Source of the DNA: Algicola sp.
Lineage (GTDB): Bacteria > Bacteroidota > Bacteroidia > Flavobacteriales > Flavobacteriaceae
Assembly: GCA_018222835.1 (NCBI GenBank)
Contig: JAAEZN010000002.1
Span: 30,914-94,913 of the forward strand
Direction: 5' to 3'
DNA length: 64,000 bases
Positions 34,968-46,272 of this stretch are shown here, in pieces. Position 1 is the stretch's first letter; each line of letters opens with the position of its first letter. A program made the position numbers and the translations under genes. The notes under the pieces are model-generated. The model was not told the DNA's origin, ran no database searches, and saw only the letters and a list, made by a program, of their open reading frames with translations.

Positions 34968-37900
34968 ATGAATCGAAACAACCTTCTATGTATTCCCATT
35001 TTAATGGGAACTTTTTTTGTGCTTTCCGCACAGGAAACCAAAATATATACCCACGAAAACAAAGCATATCAAGATGCCTTGGCCTTGTATAATAATGAGC
35101 AATATCAGGCGGCACAGAGCATTTTCGAATCGGTAAAAACAACCACAAAAGATGGCGAGACCGAGGCCAATAGCGCCTATTATGCCGCTAACGCCGCTAT
35201 TAGGTTGAACCAGCGTGGAGCCGATAAAATGATGGAGGATTTTGTTGAGCGTTATCCGACCTCTACCAAGCGTAATTCTGCTTTTTTAGATGTGGCCGAT
35301 TACTATTTTGAGACCGGAAAATATCCATATGCCCTAAAATGGTACAAAAAAGTGGATGAATCTTCGATGCCGTATTCCGAGCGTGACCGTTACAATTTTA
35401 ATAATGGATATGCTTTGTATGCATCCAAACGGCCTAAGGAAGCCGAGCGTTATTTGAACAAAGTTACCACCTCTCAAAAATATGGTTCCCAAGCCAAATA
35501 TTATTTGGGATATATTGCCTACGAGCAGGACGATTATAATTCGGCCAGTGCTCGCTTTGATCAAATTCAAGATCCGGAATTGTTGGATGAAAAGCTGACT
35601 TATTATCAAGCTGACCTGAACTTTAAGTTGGGTAAATTTGAAGAAGCGATTGATTTGGCTAAAAAACAGTTGGCAAAATCCAACCGACAGGAAGTTTCGG
35701 AATTGAACAAGATTATCGGAGAGAGTTATTTCAACTTGGAACAATATGCCGAAGCCATTCCATATTTGGAGGAATACAAGGGCAAACGTGGCAAATGGAA
35801 CAATACCGATTACTATTTACTCGGATATAGCCATTACAAATTGGGCGATTACCAAAGTGCGATTCAGCAGTTCAATAAAATTATTGATGGAAATAATTCA
35901 GTCTCCCAAAATGCTTATTACCATTTGGCTGAATGCTATTTGAAATTGGATAAAAAATCCGAGGCATTGAATGCGTTCCGAAATGCCTCGCAAATGGATT
36001 TCAGTCCAGAAATACAAAAAGATGCCTGGTTGAACTATGCTCGATTAAGCTACGAAATTGGAAATGCATACGAACCCGTTCCGCAAGTCTTGACCACTTA
36101 TTTGGAAACCTACCCAAAAGATGAAAACCAATTGGAAATCCAGGAACTTTTGGTGGACTCCTACATTACTTCAAGAAATTTTGAGGGAGCGATGGAGCTT
36201 TTGGAGAAAAACAAAAACTACGCAAGCAAAGAAACCTATCAAAAAGTGGCCTATTACCGGGGTGTTGAACTTTTTATTGATGGAGATTATTCAGGTGCTT
36301 GGGAACGCTTCGACAAATCTTTGAAAAGTGCTGAAAATGCAACTTTTGAAGCCCGTGCCCTATATTGGAAAGCCGAATCAGCTTATAGAATGAACCGTTT
36401 TGAGGAGGCTTTGGTCGATTTTGTCCAATTCCAGAATTCATCAGCGGCAAAATCACTTCCAGAATATGAGCAATTGGATTACAATTTGGGATACTCTTAC
36501 TTCAAACTAAAAGACTACAACAACGCCATTTCTTATTTTCAAAATGTGGTGAGTTCCAATGCCATTGATGAAGCTAGAAAGAATGATGGCTATTTGCGAT
36601 TGGGTGATAGTTATTTTGTGAACAGCAAATATCAATTGGCAAAGAAAGCCTACGATGCTTCATCAAAGATGAATGGACCAGAACGAGATTACGCAGCCTT
36701 TCAAAAAACACTTTGCGATGGCTTTTTGGGCAACAATTCAGCCAAGATTGAGGGTCTAAATCAGTTTTTGACCATGTTCCCGACATCCACTTTGCGAGAC
36801 GATGCCCTGTTTGAATTGGGGAACTCTTATATTCAAAACAATCAAGAAAGTTTAGGCTTACAAACCTACGACCGAATCGTTTCTGAATTTTCTAGAAGTA
36901 AGTTTGCGCCAAGAGGATTGCTGCGAGCAGGTTTGGTACATTACAATGCCAGCCGAAATGATCAAGCCTTGGATAAACTCAAAGAAGTAGTCCAAAAATA
37001 TCCGAACACACAAGAGGCCAAACAAGCAGTGGCAACCGCCAAATTGGTATATGTGGATGAGGGTCGGGTGAGCGAATATGCTGCTTGGGCCAGAAACCTC
37101 GATTTTGTAGAGGTGACCAATGCTGAACTTGACAATGCGAGTTTTGAATCCGCAGAAAGAAAACAAATCGAGGGCAAAACCGATGCCGCAATTCGTGGGT
37201 ACGAAGATTACGCCAAACAATTTCCAAATGGATTGCATATTGAAAGCGTAAATTTTGCCTTGGCACAACTTTATTTTGCGAAAGGGCAGAAAGACCAAGC
37301 ATTACCAAAATATAAAGCGGTTGCCGATAGTGGAACTGGGGAATACACCGAACAGGCGTTGACCCGAGTTTGTGAAATTTATGTGGAAAAACAGGATTAC
37401 AACAGTGCCATTCCGTATTTGGAACGTTTGGAAAGCACGGCAGGAATCGTGGAGAACAGAACTTTTGCCCAGTCCAATTTAATGAAAGGGTATTACGGTC
37501 AAAAACAATATTCCCAGACCATTGCTTATGCCGAAAAAGTGTTGAAAGCACCAAAAATTGACGACCGAATTAAAAGTGATGCCCAGATTATGATTGCACG
37601 CTCCGCCATTGCGACCGACAATGAACGTTTGGCGAAAACGGCTTACCAAGAAGTGCAACAAATCGCATCAGGGGAATTGGCCGCCGAAGCTTGGTACTAC
37701 GATGCTTATTTTAAAAATAAAGAGGAAGACTTTGAGGCTTCCAACACTTCCGTTCAAAAGTTGGCCAAGGATTATGCGGCCTATAAAGAATGGGCAGGAA
37801 AAGGTTTGGTGATCATGGCAAAGAACTTCTACAATTTAGGGGACGCTTTCCAGGCTACCTATATTTTGGAAAGTGTGATTTCGAACTTTTCCGAATTTGA

Positions 37901-37991
37901 GGACATCGTTTCGGATGCAGAAAGTGAGTTGGCCACCATTAAGGACAAAGAAGCAGAGAGCAATTCATCCGTAGATCCCAACCAAAACTAA
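34968..37991 (+). CDS. Very long TPR repeat protein, exported
   Basis: 1007 residues with a signal peptide (LLCIPILMGTFFVLSAQ). The rest is a nearly unbroken array of tetratricopeptide-like units, perhaps 20 or more, e.g. YQDALALYNNEQYQAAQSIF near residue 30, YYLGYSHYKLGDYQSAIQQF near 280, LGYSYFKLKDYNNAISYFQ near 510 and NYASKETYQKVAYYRGVELF near 420. It is probably periplasmic or on the inner face of the outer membrane. The downstream beta-barrel gene starts 12 bases after the stop, so they are made together and probably work together. The function is not known to me. Confidence 0.88.
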   Translation: MNRNNLLCIPILMGTFFVLSAQETKIYTHENKAYQDALALYNNEQYQAAQSIFESVKTTTKDGETEANSAYYAANAAIRLNQRGADKMMEDFVERYPTSTKRNSAFLDVADYYFETGKYPYALKWYKKVDESSMPYSERDRYNFNNGYALYASKRPKEAERYLNKVTTSQKYGSQAKYYLGYIAYEQDDYNSASARFDQIQDPELLDEKLTYYQADLNFKLGKFEEAIDLAKKQLAKSNRQEVSELNKIIGESYFNLEQYAEAIPYLEEYKGKRGKWNNTDYYLLGYSHYKLGDYQSAIQQFNKIIDGNNSVSQNAYYHLAECYLKLDKKSEALNAFRNASQMDFSPEIQKDAWLNYARLSYEIGNAYEPVPQVLTTYLETYPKDENQLEIQELLVDSYITSRNFEGAMELLEKNKNYASKETYQKVAYYRGVELFIDGDYSGAWERFDKSLKSAENATFEARALYWKAESAYRMNRFEEALVDFVQFQNSSAAKSLPEYEQLDYNLGYSYFKLKDYNNAISYFQNVVSSNAIDEARKNDGYLRLGDSYFVNSKYQLAKKAYDASSKMNGPERDYAAFQKTLCDGFLGNNSAKIEGLNQFLTMFPTSTLRDDALFELGNSYIQNNQESLGLQTYDRIVSEFSRSKFAPRGLLRAGLVHYNASRNDQALDKLKEVVQKYPNTQEAKQAVATAKLVYVDEGRVSEYAAWARNLDFVEVTNAELDNASFESAERKQIEGKTDAAIRGYEDYAKQFPNGLHIESVNFALAQLYFAKGQKDQALPKYKAVADSGTGEYTEQALTRVCEIYVEKQDYNSAIPYLERLESTAGIVENRTFAQSNLMKGYYGQKQYSQTIAYAEKVLKAPKIDDRIKSDAQIMIARSAIATDNERLAKTAYQEVQQIASGELAAEAWYYDAYFKNKEEDFEASNTSVQKLAKDYAAYKEWAGKGLVIMAKNFYNLGDAFQATYILESVISNFSEFEDIVSDAESELATIKDKEAESNSSVDPNQN

Positions 37992-38003
37992 ACGAGACAC
38001 AAC

Positions 38004-39755
38004 ATGCAAAAGAGAACCTATATATTTTCATTACTTTTTTTGAGCCTTTGCGGAATGGTTATCGCCCAGGAAGAGGATAACATTGGTACGGAAACGGTAA
38101 CGGTAGTTAAACCGTATTCCCCTACCGTTTCGGATGCCTTTAAAATCAAGTCCTCCCCAAGTTTGAACGATTCCATTGTGCTGCAAAAGAAGAAAATCAA
38201 CTACAGCATATTTTCGGTGCCCGTAGCATCCACCTTTACCCCAGCAAAAGGAAAGGCTTCGGGGGTCGAGAAGACACCCCCACCCACTTTGTACAATTCA
38301 TATGCATCGGTGGGATTGGGCAATTATAACAACGCTTTGGTCGATTTTTATACGAGTCGTGAATTTAATAGGGGCGAGGACCTTTTAGATTTTGGACTTA
38401 CCCACAATTCATCGCGTGGCGATTTGGACTCCACACCTTTGGATACCGATTTTTATGACACCAAAATAAATGCTTCCTACGCCAAAAAGGACCGTTACAT
38501 GGATTGGGGTGCAAGCATAGGCTTACAGCATCAGCTATATAATTGGTACGGTATCCAGAGCGAATTGTTCAGTGAGGATGAAATCAATGCTATGGATGAA
38601 ACGCAAAATTATTTTAATGCGGAGGCCAAGGCTTATTTTAACATGGAAGATTCCCCCTTTAAAAGTGGAAATGTTTTATTGCGACGCTTTTGGGATGCCG
38701 CTGAATCTGCTGAGAACCGTGCCGTAATCAACCCCACTTTTGAATTGCCCATAACCGAGGAGTTGATAACCATTGGGGTAAAAGTGGATTATGTGGGCGG
38801 TAATTTTAAGAATGGTACCATAACGGAATCTGTAAACGATGGAGAGAAAAATTATAGTCATTTACAAGCTGGTGTAACTCCGAGTCTTTTGATCTTGAGG
38901 GATGATCTTACCTTGAACCTAGGGGCCAATATCGTCTATGGACTGGATATGGAAAACAGCGAGAACAACTTTTATATCTACCCTGCAGTTACCGCTTCGT
39001 ACCGTCTAATGGAGGAGAACGTAATCGCCTACGGAGGAATCGAAGGGGAATTAAAGCAAAACTCCTATCACGATTTTGTGGACGAGAACCCCTATGTTTC
39101 ACCTACTCTAGACATTGAACCTACAGACCAGCAATATGAAGGGTATTTGGGATTAAAAGGACAGTTGACCTCCAATATTGGATACAACATCAAGGGGTCA
39201 TACATGGCGGAAAATAGAAAACCGATTTTTTATCAAAATACGGTCAATACTTCTAGAACCGATGAAAAGAGCTATTACTATGGCAATTCCTTTCAGGTTT
39301 TTTATGATGATGTAAAAACTTTAGGTGTATTCGGGGAAATCAATGTGGATGTCAACCGTAATTTCTCACTAGGTGTAAATGCGGAATTCTACGATTACGA
39401 TACAGAGACCGATAACCCAGCATGGAATCTACCGTCTGTAAAAGGTTCCTTATTTATGGATTACCAAATTACGGATCAATGGTATATGGGGGCAAATCTA
39501 TTTTATGTAGGGGAAAGAGATGCTTTAACCTCGGTGGCCTTAACCAATAACGTGCCTCCAACAATTTCCTATGCACCTATAACTCTAGATGGCTTTTTTG
39601 ATGCCAATGCACATGTTGGATATCACTTTAACAGCCAATTGTCCATTTTCGTGAAAGCATCCAATATCGCAAACAATAATTACCAACGTTGGGCCAATTT
39701 TAGGGTGCAGGGATTCCAAGCTTTGGCAGGAGTGTCCTATAAATTCGATTTTTGA
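38004..39755 (+). CDS. TonB-receptor-like outer-membrane barrel without a plug domain
   Basis: 583 residues with a signal peptide (FSLLFLSLCGMVIAQ). The mature start EEDNIGTETVTVVKPYSPTVSDAFK looks TonB-box-like, but no plug sequence (LRG, IxxxExIEVLKG) follows; the remainder is a series of beta strands with acidic and aromatic turns, ending LAGVSYKFDF, with a terminal aromatic residue typical of outer-membrane barrels. It is co-transcribed with the giant TPR protein. A porin or protein-anchoring barrel is possible. The pair appears to be a unit in this family of bacteria, from memory. Confidence 0.8.
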   Translation: MQKRTYIFSLLFLSLCGMVIAQEEDNIGTETVTVVKPYSPTVSDAFKIKSSPSLNDSIVLQKKKINYSIFSVPVASTFTPAKGKASGVEKTPPPTLYNSYASVGLGNYNNALVDFYTSREFNRGEDLLDFGLTHNSSRGDLDSTPLDTDFYDTKINASYAKKDRYMDWGASIGLQHQLYNWYGIQSELFSEDEINAMDETQNYFNAEAKAYFNMEDSPFKSGNVLLRRFWDAAESAENRAVINPTFELPITEELITIGVKVDYVGGNFKNGTITESVNDGEKNYSHLQAGVTPSLLILRDDLTLNLGANIVYGLDMENSENNFYIYPAVTASYRLMEENVIAYGGIEGELKQNSYHDFVDENPYVSPTLDIEPTDQQYEGYLGLKGQLTSNIGYNIKGSYMAENRKPIFYQNTVNTSRTDEKSYYYGNSFQVFYDDVKTLGVFGEINVDVNRNFSLGVNAEFYDYDTETDNPAWNLPSVKGSLFMDYQITDQWYMGANLFYVGERDALTSVALTNNVPPTISYAPITLDGFFDANAHVGYHFNSQLSIFVKASNIANNNYQRWANFRVQGFQALAGVSYKFDF

Positions 39756-39840
39756 CGGTATTTGGTAAAGTTTGTAAAGAGTACATCTTTGCTTTTCACT
39801 TTTGCGCGTATTTTCTATTTTTGGAAGAAACCATCCAAAA

Positions 39841-41460
39841 ATGAAAAAGTTTTCTTTATTGCTGACCGCCTTGTTCATTATTTCTTGTAACAACAAGGAA
39901 GAAGTAGATCTAATCGTCTTTAATGCAAATATTTACACGGTAAATGCAGACTTCTCCAAAGCAACGGGTGTTGCTGTTAAAGATGGAAAGTTTGTTGAGG
40001 TGGGCGATGCTGATAAAATCACCAAAAGGTACAATGCCCGGAAGCAGTTCGATGCCCAAGGTAAAACCATAGTTCCAGGTCTTATTGATGCCCATTGCCA
40101 TTTTTATGGATTGGGGCAAAATCAACAAGTTGTGGATTTGGTCGGCACAGAAAGTTTTGAAGAAGTATTGGAAAGAGTGGCTGCCTTTCAAAAAGAACGT
40201 CCATCCAACTTTATTCGAGGAAGGGGATGGGATCAGAACGATTGGGAAGTAAAGGAGTTTCCGACCAAGGAAAAACTGGACGTTTTGTTTCCGGATACCC
40301 CCGTAGCCTTGGAGCGAGTGGACGGTCACGCCTATTTGGTGAACCAAAAGGCGTTGGACATGGCAGGCATTACTTCCAATACCGAAACGCAAGGTGGGGA
40401 AATTGTAAAGGAGAACGGTGAAATAACCGGAGTGTTGGTAGATAATCCCATGGGGCTGGTGGACAGGGTGATTCCTAAAGCAAGTTTGGCTCAAAACATA
40501 CAGGCGCTCAAGGATGCAGAAGCTATTTCTTTTGATTATGGTTTGACCACCGTAAACGATGCAGGTCTCTCTAGGGAGATAGTTGAATTGATAGATAGCC
40601 TGCAGCAGGCAGGTGAGCTTTCCATTAGGGTGTATGCAATGATCTCTAACTATCCGGAAAATCTGGATTATTTTTTGGATAAAGGAATCATCAAAACCGA
40701 CCATTTAAATGTTCGTTCAGTAAAAGTTTATGGGGATGGAGCACTAGGTTCACGTGGAGCTGCCCTAAAAGATCATTATTCAGATAAACCCGGTCATTTT
40801 GGAGCCATGGTTACACCTGTGGATCAAATTGAAGCATTGGCCCAGCGATTGGCCTCAACAGATTATCAAATGAATACCCATGCCATTGGTGATTCTGCAA
40901 ATATTGTGGTGCTTAGGGCTTATGACAAAGCTTTGGAAGGGAAAACCGACCGAAGATGGAAAGTGGAACATGCCCAAGTAATTTCATCTTCCGATTTTGG
41001 TTATTTTGAAAAAGGAATCATCCCATCCGTTCAGCCTACACATGCTACAAGCGATATGTACTGGGCCAAGGATCGATTGGGCGAAGAGCGCGTAAAGGGC
41101 GCATATGCTTATAAAGATTTGCTGGACAAAGCAGGGATAGTGGCGTTGGGAACAGATTTTCCTGTGGAGCAAGTAAATCCATTTTTAACTTTTTATGCAG
41201 CAGTGGCGCGACAGGATTTGGAACAATACCCAGAAGGAGGGTATCAAATGGAAAATGCCTTAAGTAGAGAAGAAGCTTTGAAAGGTATGACCATATGGGC
41301 GGCCTATTCGAATTTTGAGGAAAATGAAAAAGGTAGTATAGAGTCAGGTAAATTTGCAGACTTTGTTATTTTGAGCAATGATATAATGACCGTGCCATCC
41401 GAAGAGATTCCTAGTTTAACGGCAGAACATGTTTTCTTGGGCGGCGTTCAGAAGAAATAA
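39841..41460 (+). CDS. Amidohydrolase-family lipoprotein (YtcJ type)
   Basis: 539 residues from the ATG at 39841; an earlier TTG would put 13 residues before the lipoprotein signal. Lipobox FIISC (Cys16). Metal-dependent amidohydrolase motifs: GLIDAHCHF near residue 90, MNTHAIGDSA, KVEHAQVI and ALGTDFPVE. The long insert and the RGRGWDQNDW segment place it in the YtcJ/exoenzyme regulatory group, whose substrates are poorly known. It is anchored outside the cytoplasm. Confidence 0.9.
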   Translation: MKKFSLLLTALFIISCNNKEEVDLIVFNANIYTVNADFSKATGVAVKDGKFVEVGDADKITKRYNARKQFDAQGKTIVPGLIDAHCHFYGLGQNQQVVDLVGTESFEEVLERVAAFQKERPSNFIRGRGWDQNDWEVKEFPTKEKLDVLFPDTPVALERVDGHAYLVNQKALDMAGITSNTETQGGEIVKENGEITGVLVDNPMGLVDRVIPKASLAQNIQALKDAEAISFDYGLTTVNDAGLSREIVELIDSLQQAGELSIRVYAMISNYPENLDYFLDKGIIKTDHLNVRSVKVYGDGALGSRGAALKDHYSDKPGHFGAMVTPVDQIEALAQRLASTDYQMNTHAIGDSANIVVLRAYDKALEGKTDRRWKVEHAQVISSSDFGYFEKGIIPSVQPTHATSDMYWAKDRLGEERVKGAYAYKDLLDKAGIVALGTDFPVEQVNPFLTFYAAVARQDLEQYPEGGYQMENALSREEALKGMTIWAAYSNFEENEKGSIESGKFADFVILSNDIMTVPSEEIPSLTAEHVFLGGVQKK

Positions 41461-41472
41461 TATCCCGTTGTC

Positions 41473-41500
41473 TTTCTGAACAAAGTGAAGAATCTGAAAA
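41473..41500. repeat. Remnant of a dispersed short repeat
   Basis: TTTCTGAACAAAGTGAAGA and the bases around it resemble, from memory, the TTCTGAGCGAAGTGAAGAATCT-like repeat scattered in flavobacterial intergenic DNA. Short and imperfect. Confidence 0.3.
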
Positions 41501-41512
41501 ATATTAAAGAAA

Positions 41513-41541
41513 CAAAAAAAGCCCCTTTAAAGGGGCTTTTA
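41513..41541. terminator. Bidirectional terminator between the amidohydrolase and DUF2911 genes
   Basis: AAAAGCCCCTTTAAAGGGGCTTTT is a near-perfect palindrome with A and T runs on both sides, between two convergent genes, so it can serve both strands. Confidence 0.9.
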
Positions 41542-41559
41542 TATTTTAAAAGCTGGAGA

Positions 41560-42093
41560 TTAGTAGCTAACAGGTAAAGAAACTCTAGTAGTTCCCCATC
41601 CCATAACCATATTCCCATCGTCATCAAAAGCAATGGAAAAAGCTTCCAGTTCCTCGCTATCGGTAGAAACGGTAGCATTGGCACGAACCACATCGCCATC
41701 ACTATCGTATGAGTAAGCGCCCCATTGGTGCAGGTTGCTGTTCAAGATAACGGTCCACTCGCTTTCACCAGGAATGGTGAACAAAGCATAAGAACCAGCC
41801 TTGATGGTTTTACCGCCAACGGTCGCATCCTTATAAAAAGTAACTTCCGTAGCTTCGTTGGCGCCGGTTCTCCATACTTTTCCAGTAGGAGCCAATTCGG
41901 CCATGCTACGTCCTTTTAATTGAGGGCGGCTATAAATAACACGCGCAGCTTTGTCATTTTCTCTGGAACTGGCAGGATAATAAGCGATATCCGCAGGGCT
42001 CTTGTCGAGTCCACTAAACTTTTGAGCCAAGGCATCTGTTGAAAACACCAAACTAGCGCAAAAAACCAATACTAATACTGTTAAATTCTTCAT
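41560..42093 (-). CDS. DUF2911 exported protein
   Basis: 177 residues with a signal peptide (LTVLVLVFCASLVFSTDALAQ). The mature part begins KFSGLDKSPADIAYYP and shows the DUF2911 marks: ARVIYSRPQLKGRSM, KVWRTGANEATEVTF, GSYALFTIPGESEWTVILN and WGTTRVSLPV. These are secreted beta-sandwich proteins of unknown function, widespread in Bacteroidota. The gene stands alone, convergent with the amidohydrolase. Confidence 0.93.
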   Translation of the reverse strand: MKNLTVLVLVFCASLVFSTDALAQKFSGLDKSPADIAYYPASSRENDKAARVIYSRPQLKGRSMAELAPTGKVWRTGANEATEVTFYKDATVGGKTIKAGSYALFTIPGESEWTVILNSNLHQWGAYSYDSDGDVVRANATVSTDSEELEAFSIAFDDDGNMVMGWGTTRVSLPVSY

Positions 42094-42334
42094 GATTGCG
42101 ATTTAAATTCCTTTTTTTCAGGAGTTGATTAATTGTTTTTCAAATATACAGACGAGAAAATTAAGCAACCTTACAAAGCGTTGTGCTGAAATGATTAAAA
42201 AGTAAAAAATATTATAAATTGAATTTATATTGATTTAAAAAGTTTTAAATAGTAATTAAAAAATGAATAATAGTTTTATAAAATAATATTAAGTATCATT
42301 TTTGTTTTAAAATTGTTATTAAATATAATAAAAT
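42094..42334. other. Extremely AT-rich intergenic region before asnB
   Basis: 241 bases, the last 150 almost only A and T, with runs such as TTTAAAAAGTTTTAAATAG. No gene and no clean -33/-7 match. It is the only such stretch in the window and may be a curved upstream region for asnB and/or DUF2911. Confidence 0.5.
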
Positions 42335-44005
42335 ATGTGTGGTATTGTTTGCGCATTTGATGTGAAGGAAAGTACAGAAGTACTAAGGCCTCAATTATTG
42401 GAAATGTCTAAAAAAGTTAGACATAGAGGGCCAGATTGGAGTGGTATTTATGCCGATGACAAAGCTATTTTAGCTCATGAACGATTGGCCATTGTTGATC
42501 CGGCTTCAGGAAAGCAACCATTGGTCAGTGCTGATGGTAAATTGATTTTGGCAGCTAACGGAGAAATATACAATCATCAAGAATTAAGAAAACAGTTCGA
42601 GGGAAAGTACGAGTTTCGTACAAAATCGGATTGCGAAGTTATTTTGGCTCTTTATCAGGAAAAAGGATCTGATTTTGTTGATGAAATGAACGGCATATTT
42701 GGTTTTGCCATTTATGACTCCGAAAAAGATGAATATTTTATTGCCCGCGACCATATGGGAATTATTCCTTTGTACATTGGTTGGGACAAGAACGGAACCT
42801 TCTACGTGGCTTCCGAATTAAAAGCTCTGGAAGGAACTTGCTCCAAAATTCAGCTTTTCCCTCCCGGACATTATATGCACAGTTCCGATGGAGAATTTGT
42901 TCGTTGGTACAAACGGGACTGGATGGAGTATGATGCGGTCAAGGAAAACGAAACTAGTATTGCCAAAATAAAGGATGCCTTGGAAGCAGCTGTACACCGT
43001 CAATTAATGTCCGACGTTCCATATGGTGTTTTATTGTCCGGTGGGTTGGATTCATCGGTAACATCGGCCATTGCCAAAAAATATTCTCAAAAAAGAATTG
43101 AGTCCGGGGACACCGCTGATGCTTGGTGGCCACAATTGCACTCTTTCTCGGTAGGATTGGAGGGTTCGCCCGATTTAGCAGCCGCCCAAAAAGTGGCAGA
43201 CCACATCGGAACAGTACACCATGAGATCAAATTTACTATCCAAGAAGGGTTGGATGCGATAAAGGATGTTATTTATAATCTAGAAACTTACGATATTACA
43301 ACCATAAGAGCCTCGACTCCGATGTATTTAATGGCAAGGGTAATCAAATCCATGGGGATTAAGATGGTCCTTTCGGGTGAAGGTGCCGACGAATTGTTCG
43401 GCGGATACCTTTACTTTCATAAGGCACCAAGTCCTAGGGATTTCCATGAAGAAACTGTTCGAAAACTGGATAAACTTCATATGTACGATTGCCTTCGAGC
43501 TAACAAATCTTTGGCCGCTTGGGGTATCGAAGGACGTGTGCCCTTCTTGGACAAAGAATTTATGGATGTAGCAATGAGCATTAACCCAAAAGATAAGATG
43601 ATCAACGGAGAGCGTATGGAAAAATGGGTGGTGCGTAAAGCTTTTGAAGACTATCTACCGGAAAGTGTGGCATGGAGACAAAAAGAACAGTTCTCCGATG
43701 GAGTTGGATATAGTTGGATAGATACCTTAAAAGCCTTGGTGGAAGAAGAAATTTCGGATGAGCAATTGGAAAACGCCCATTTTAAGTTTCCTATTCAGAC
43801 GCCAACATCCAAAGAAGAGTATTATTACCGTTCTATTTTTGAAAGCCATTTCCCTTCGGATACCGCGGCCTTGAGTGTTCCTCAAGAGCCATCGGTAGCA
43901 TGTAGCACCAGAATTGCCTTGGAGTGGGACGAAGCTTTTAAGAACATGAACGACCCATCGGGGAGAGCTGTGGCTAAAGTTCACGCCGATGCATATGTGA
44001 AATAA
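42335..44005 (+). CDS. asnB: Asparagine synthase B, glutamine-hydrolysing
   Basis: 556 residues. It makes asparagine from aspartate, ATP and glutamine. The N-terminal nucleophile amidotransferase domain starts MCGIVCAFD with catalytic Cys2 and contains HRGPDWSG and ANGEIYNHQELR. The synthetase domain has the PPi loop LLSGGLDSSV near residue 235 and the GEGADELFGGYLYFH stretch near 345. The coding region is intact. The gene is preceded by a remarkably AT-rich region and ends in a terminator at 44075. The gene is monocistronic. Confidence 0.96.
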   Translation: MCGIVCAFDVKESTEVLRPQLLEMSKKVRHRGPDWSGIYADDKAILAHERLAIVDPASGKQPLVSADGKLILAANGEIYNHQELRKQFEGKYEFRTKSDCEVILALYQEKGSDFVDEMNGIFGFAIYDSEKDEYFIARDHMGIIPLYIGWDKNGTFYVASELKALEGTCSKIQLFPPGHYMHSSDGEFVRWYKRDWMEYDAVKENETSIAKIKDALEAAVHRQLMSDVPYGVLLSGGLDSSVTSAIAKKYSQKRIESGDTADAWWPQLHSFSVGLEGSPDLAAAQKVADHIGTVHHEIKFTIQEGLDAIKDVIYNLETYDITTIRASTPMYLMARVIKSMGIKMVLSGEGADELFGGYLYFHKAPSPRDFHEETVRKLDKLHMYDCLRANKSLAAWGIEGRVPFLDKEFMDVAMSINPKDKMINGERMEKWVVRKAFEDYLPESVAWRQKEQFSDGVGYSWIDTLKALVEEEISDEQLENAHFKFPIQTPTSKEEYYYRSIFESHFPSDTAALSVPQEPSVACSTRIALEWDEAFKNMNDPSGRAVAKVHADAYVK

Positions 44006-44074
44006 CCCTTGATTAAACCAACCAAACGATATGAAGCAGTAAATCTAACTTGTTTCATTTTTTAATTAGTCCGA

Positions 44075-44100
44075 AAGCCCCTTTCCCAAGGGGCTTTTTA
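44075..44100 (+). terminator. Terminator after asnB
   Basis: AAGCCCCTTTCCCAAGGGGC, with an AAGCCCC/GGGGCTT stem, then a T run, 69 bases past the asnB stop. Confidence 0.85.
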
Positions 44101-44215
44101 GTTGAATGGACCAATGTTCGGAACAAGGTGGACCAAGACACTGTTTTCCACACACTTTGTTGATAACTTAAGGGCTTGGACAAGGTGTTTTAGGCCATTT
44201 CCAAGGGGTATTGAT

Positions 44216-44223
44216 TATATTTG
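44216..44223 (+). promoter_or_regulatory. gyrB promoter -7 element
   Basis: TATATTTG matches TAnnTTTG, 36 bases before the gyrB ATG. Confidence 0.55.
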
Positions 44224-44253
44224 TAAGATTTGAAAAATTGAGGCAAATACTGA

Positions 44254-46200
<1,947 letters not shown>

Positions 46201-46220
46201 AATACAGGCATTTCACAACA

Positions 46221-46252
46221 AAAACTCGCCCCAGCAGGGCGAGTTTTTTAGT
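46221..46252 (+). terminator. Terminator after gyrB
   Basis: AAAACTCGCCC and GGGCGAGTTTT arms with a short loop and a T run, 20 bases past the gyrB stop. Confidence 0.93.
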
Positions 46253-46272
46253 TTTGGGTAAAATTCAACATC

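Noticed and set aside
34968..37991. Direct DNA repeats or a CRISPR-like array within the TPR gene
   Set aside because: The periodicity is at protein level; the DNA is diverged and codes continuously.
39910..40704. 264-codon minus-strand frame inside the amidohydrolase
   Set aside because: Antisense to conserved metal-binding motifs of the amidohydrolase.
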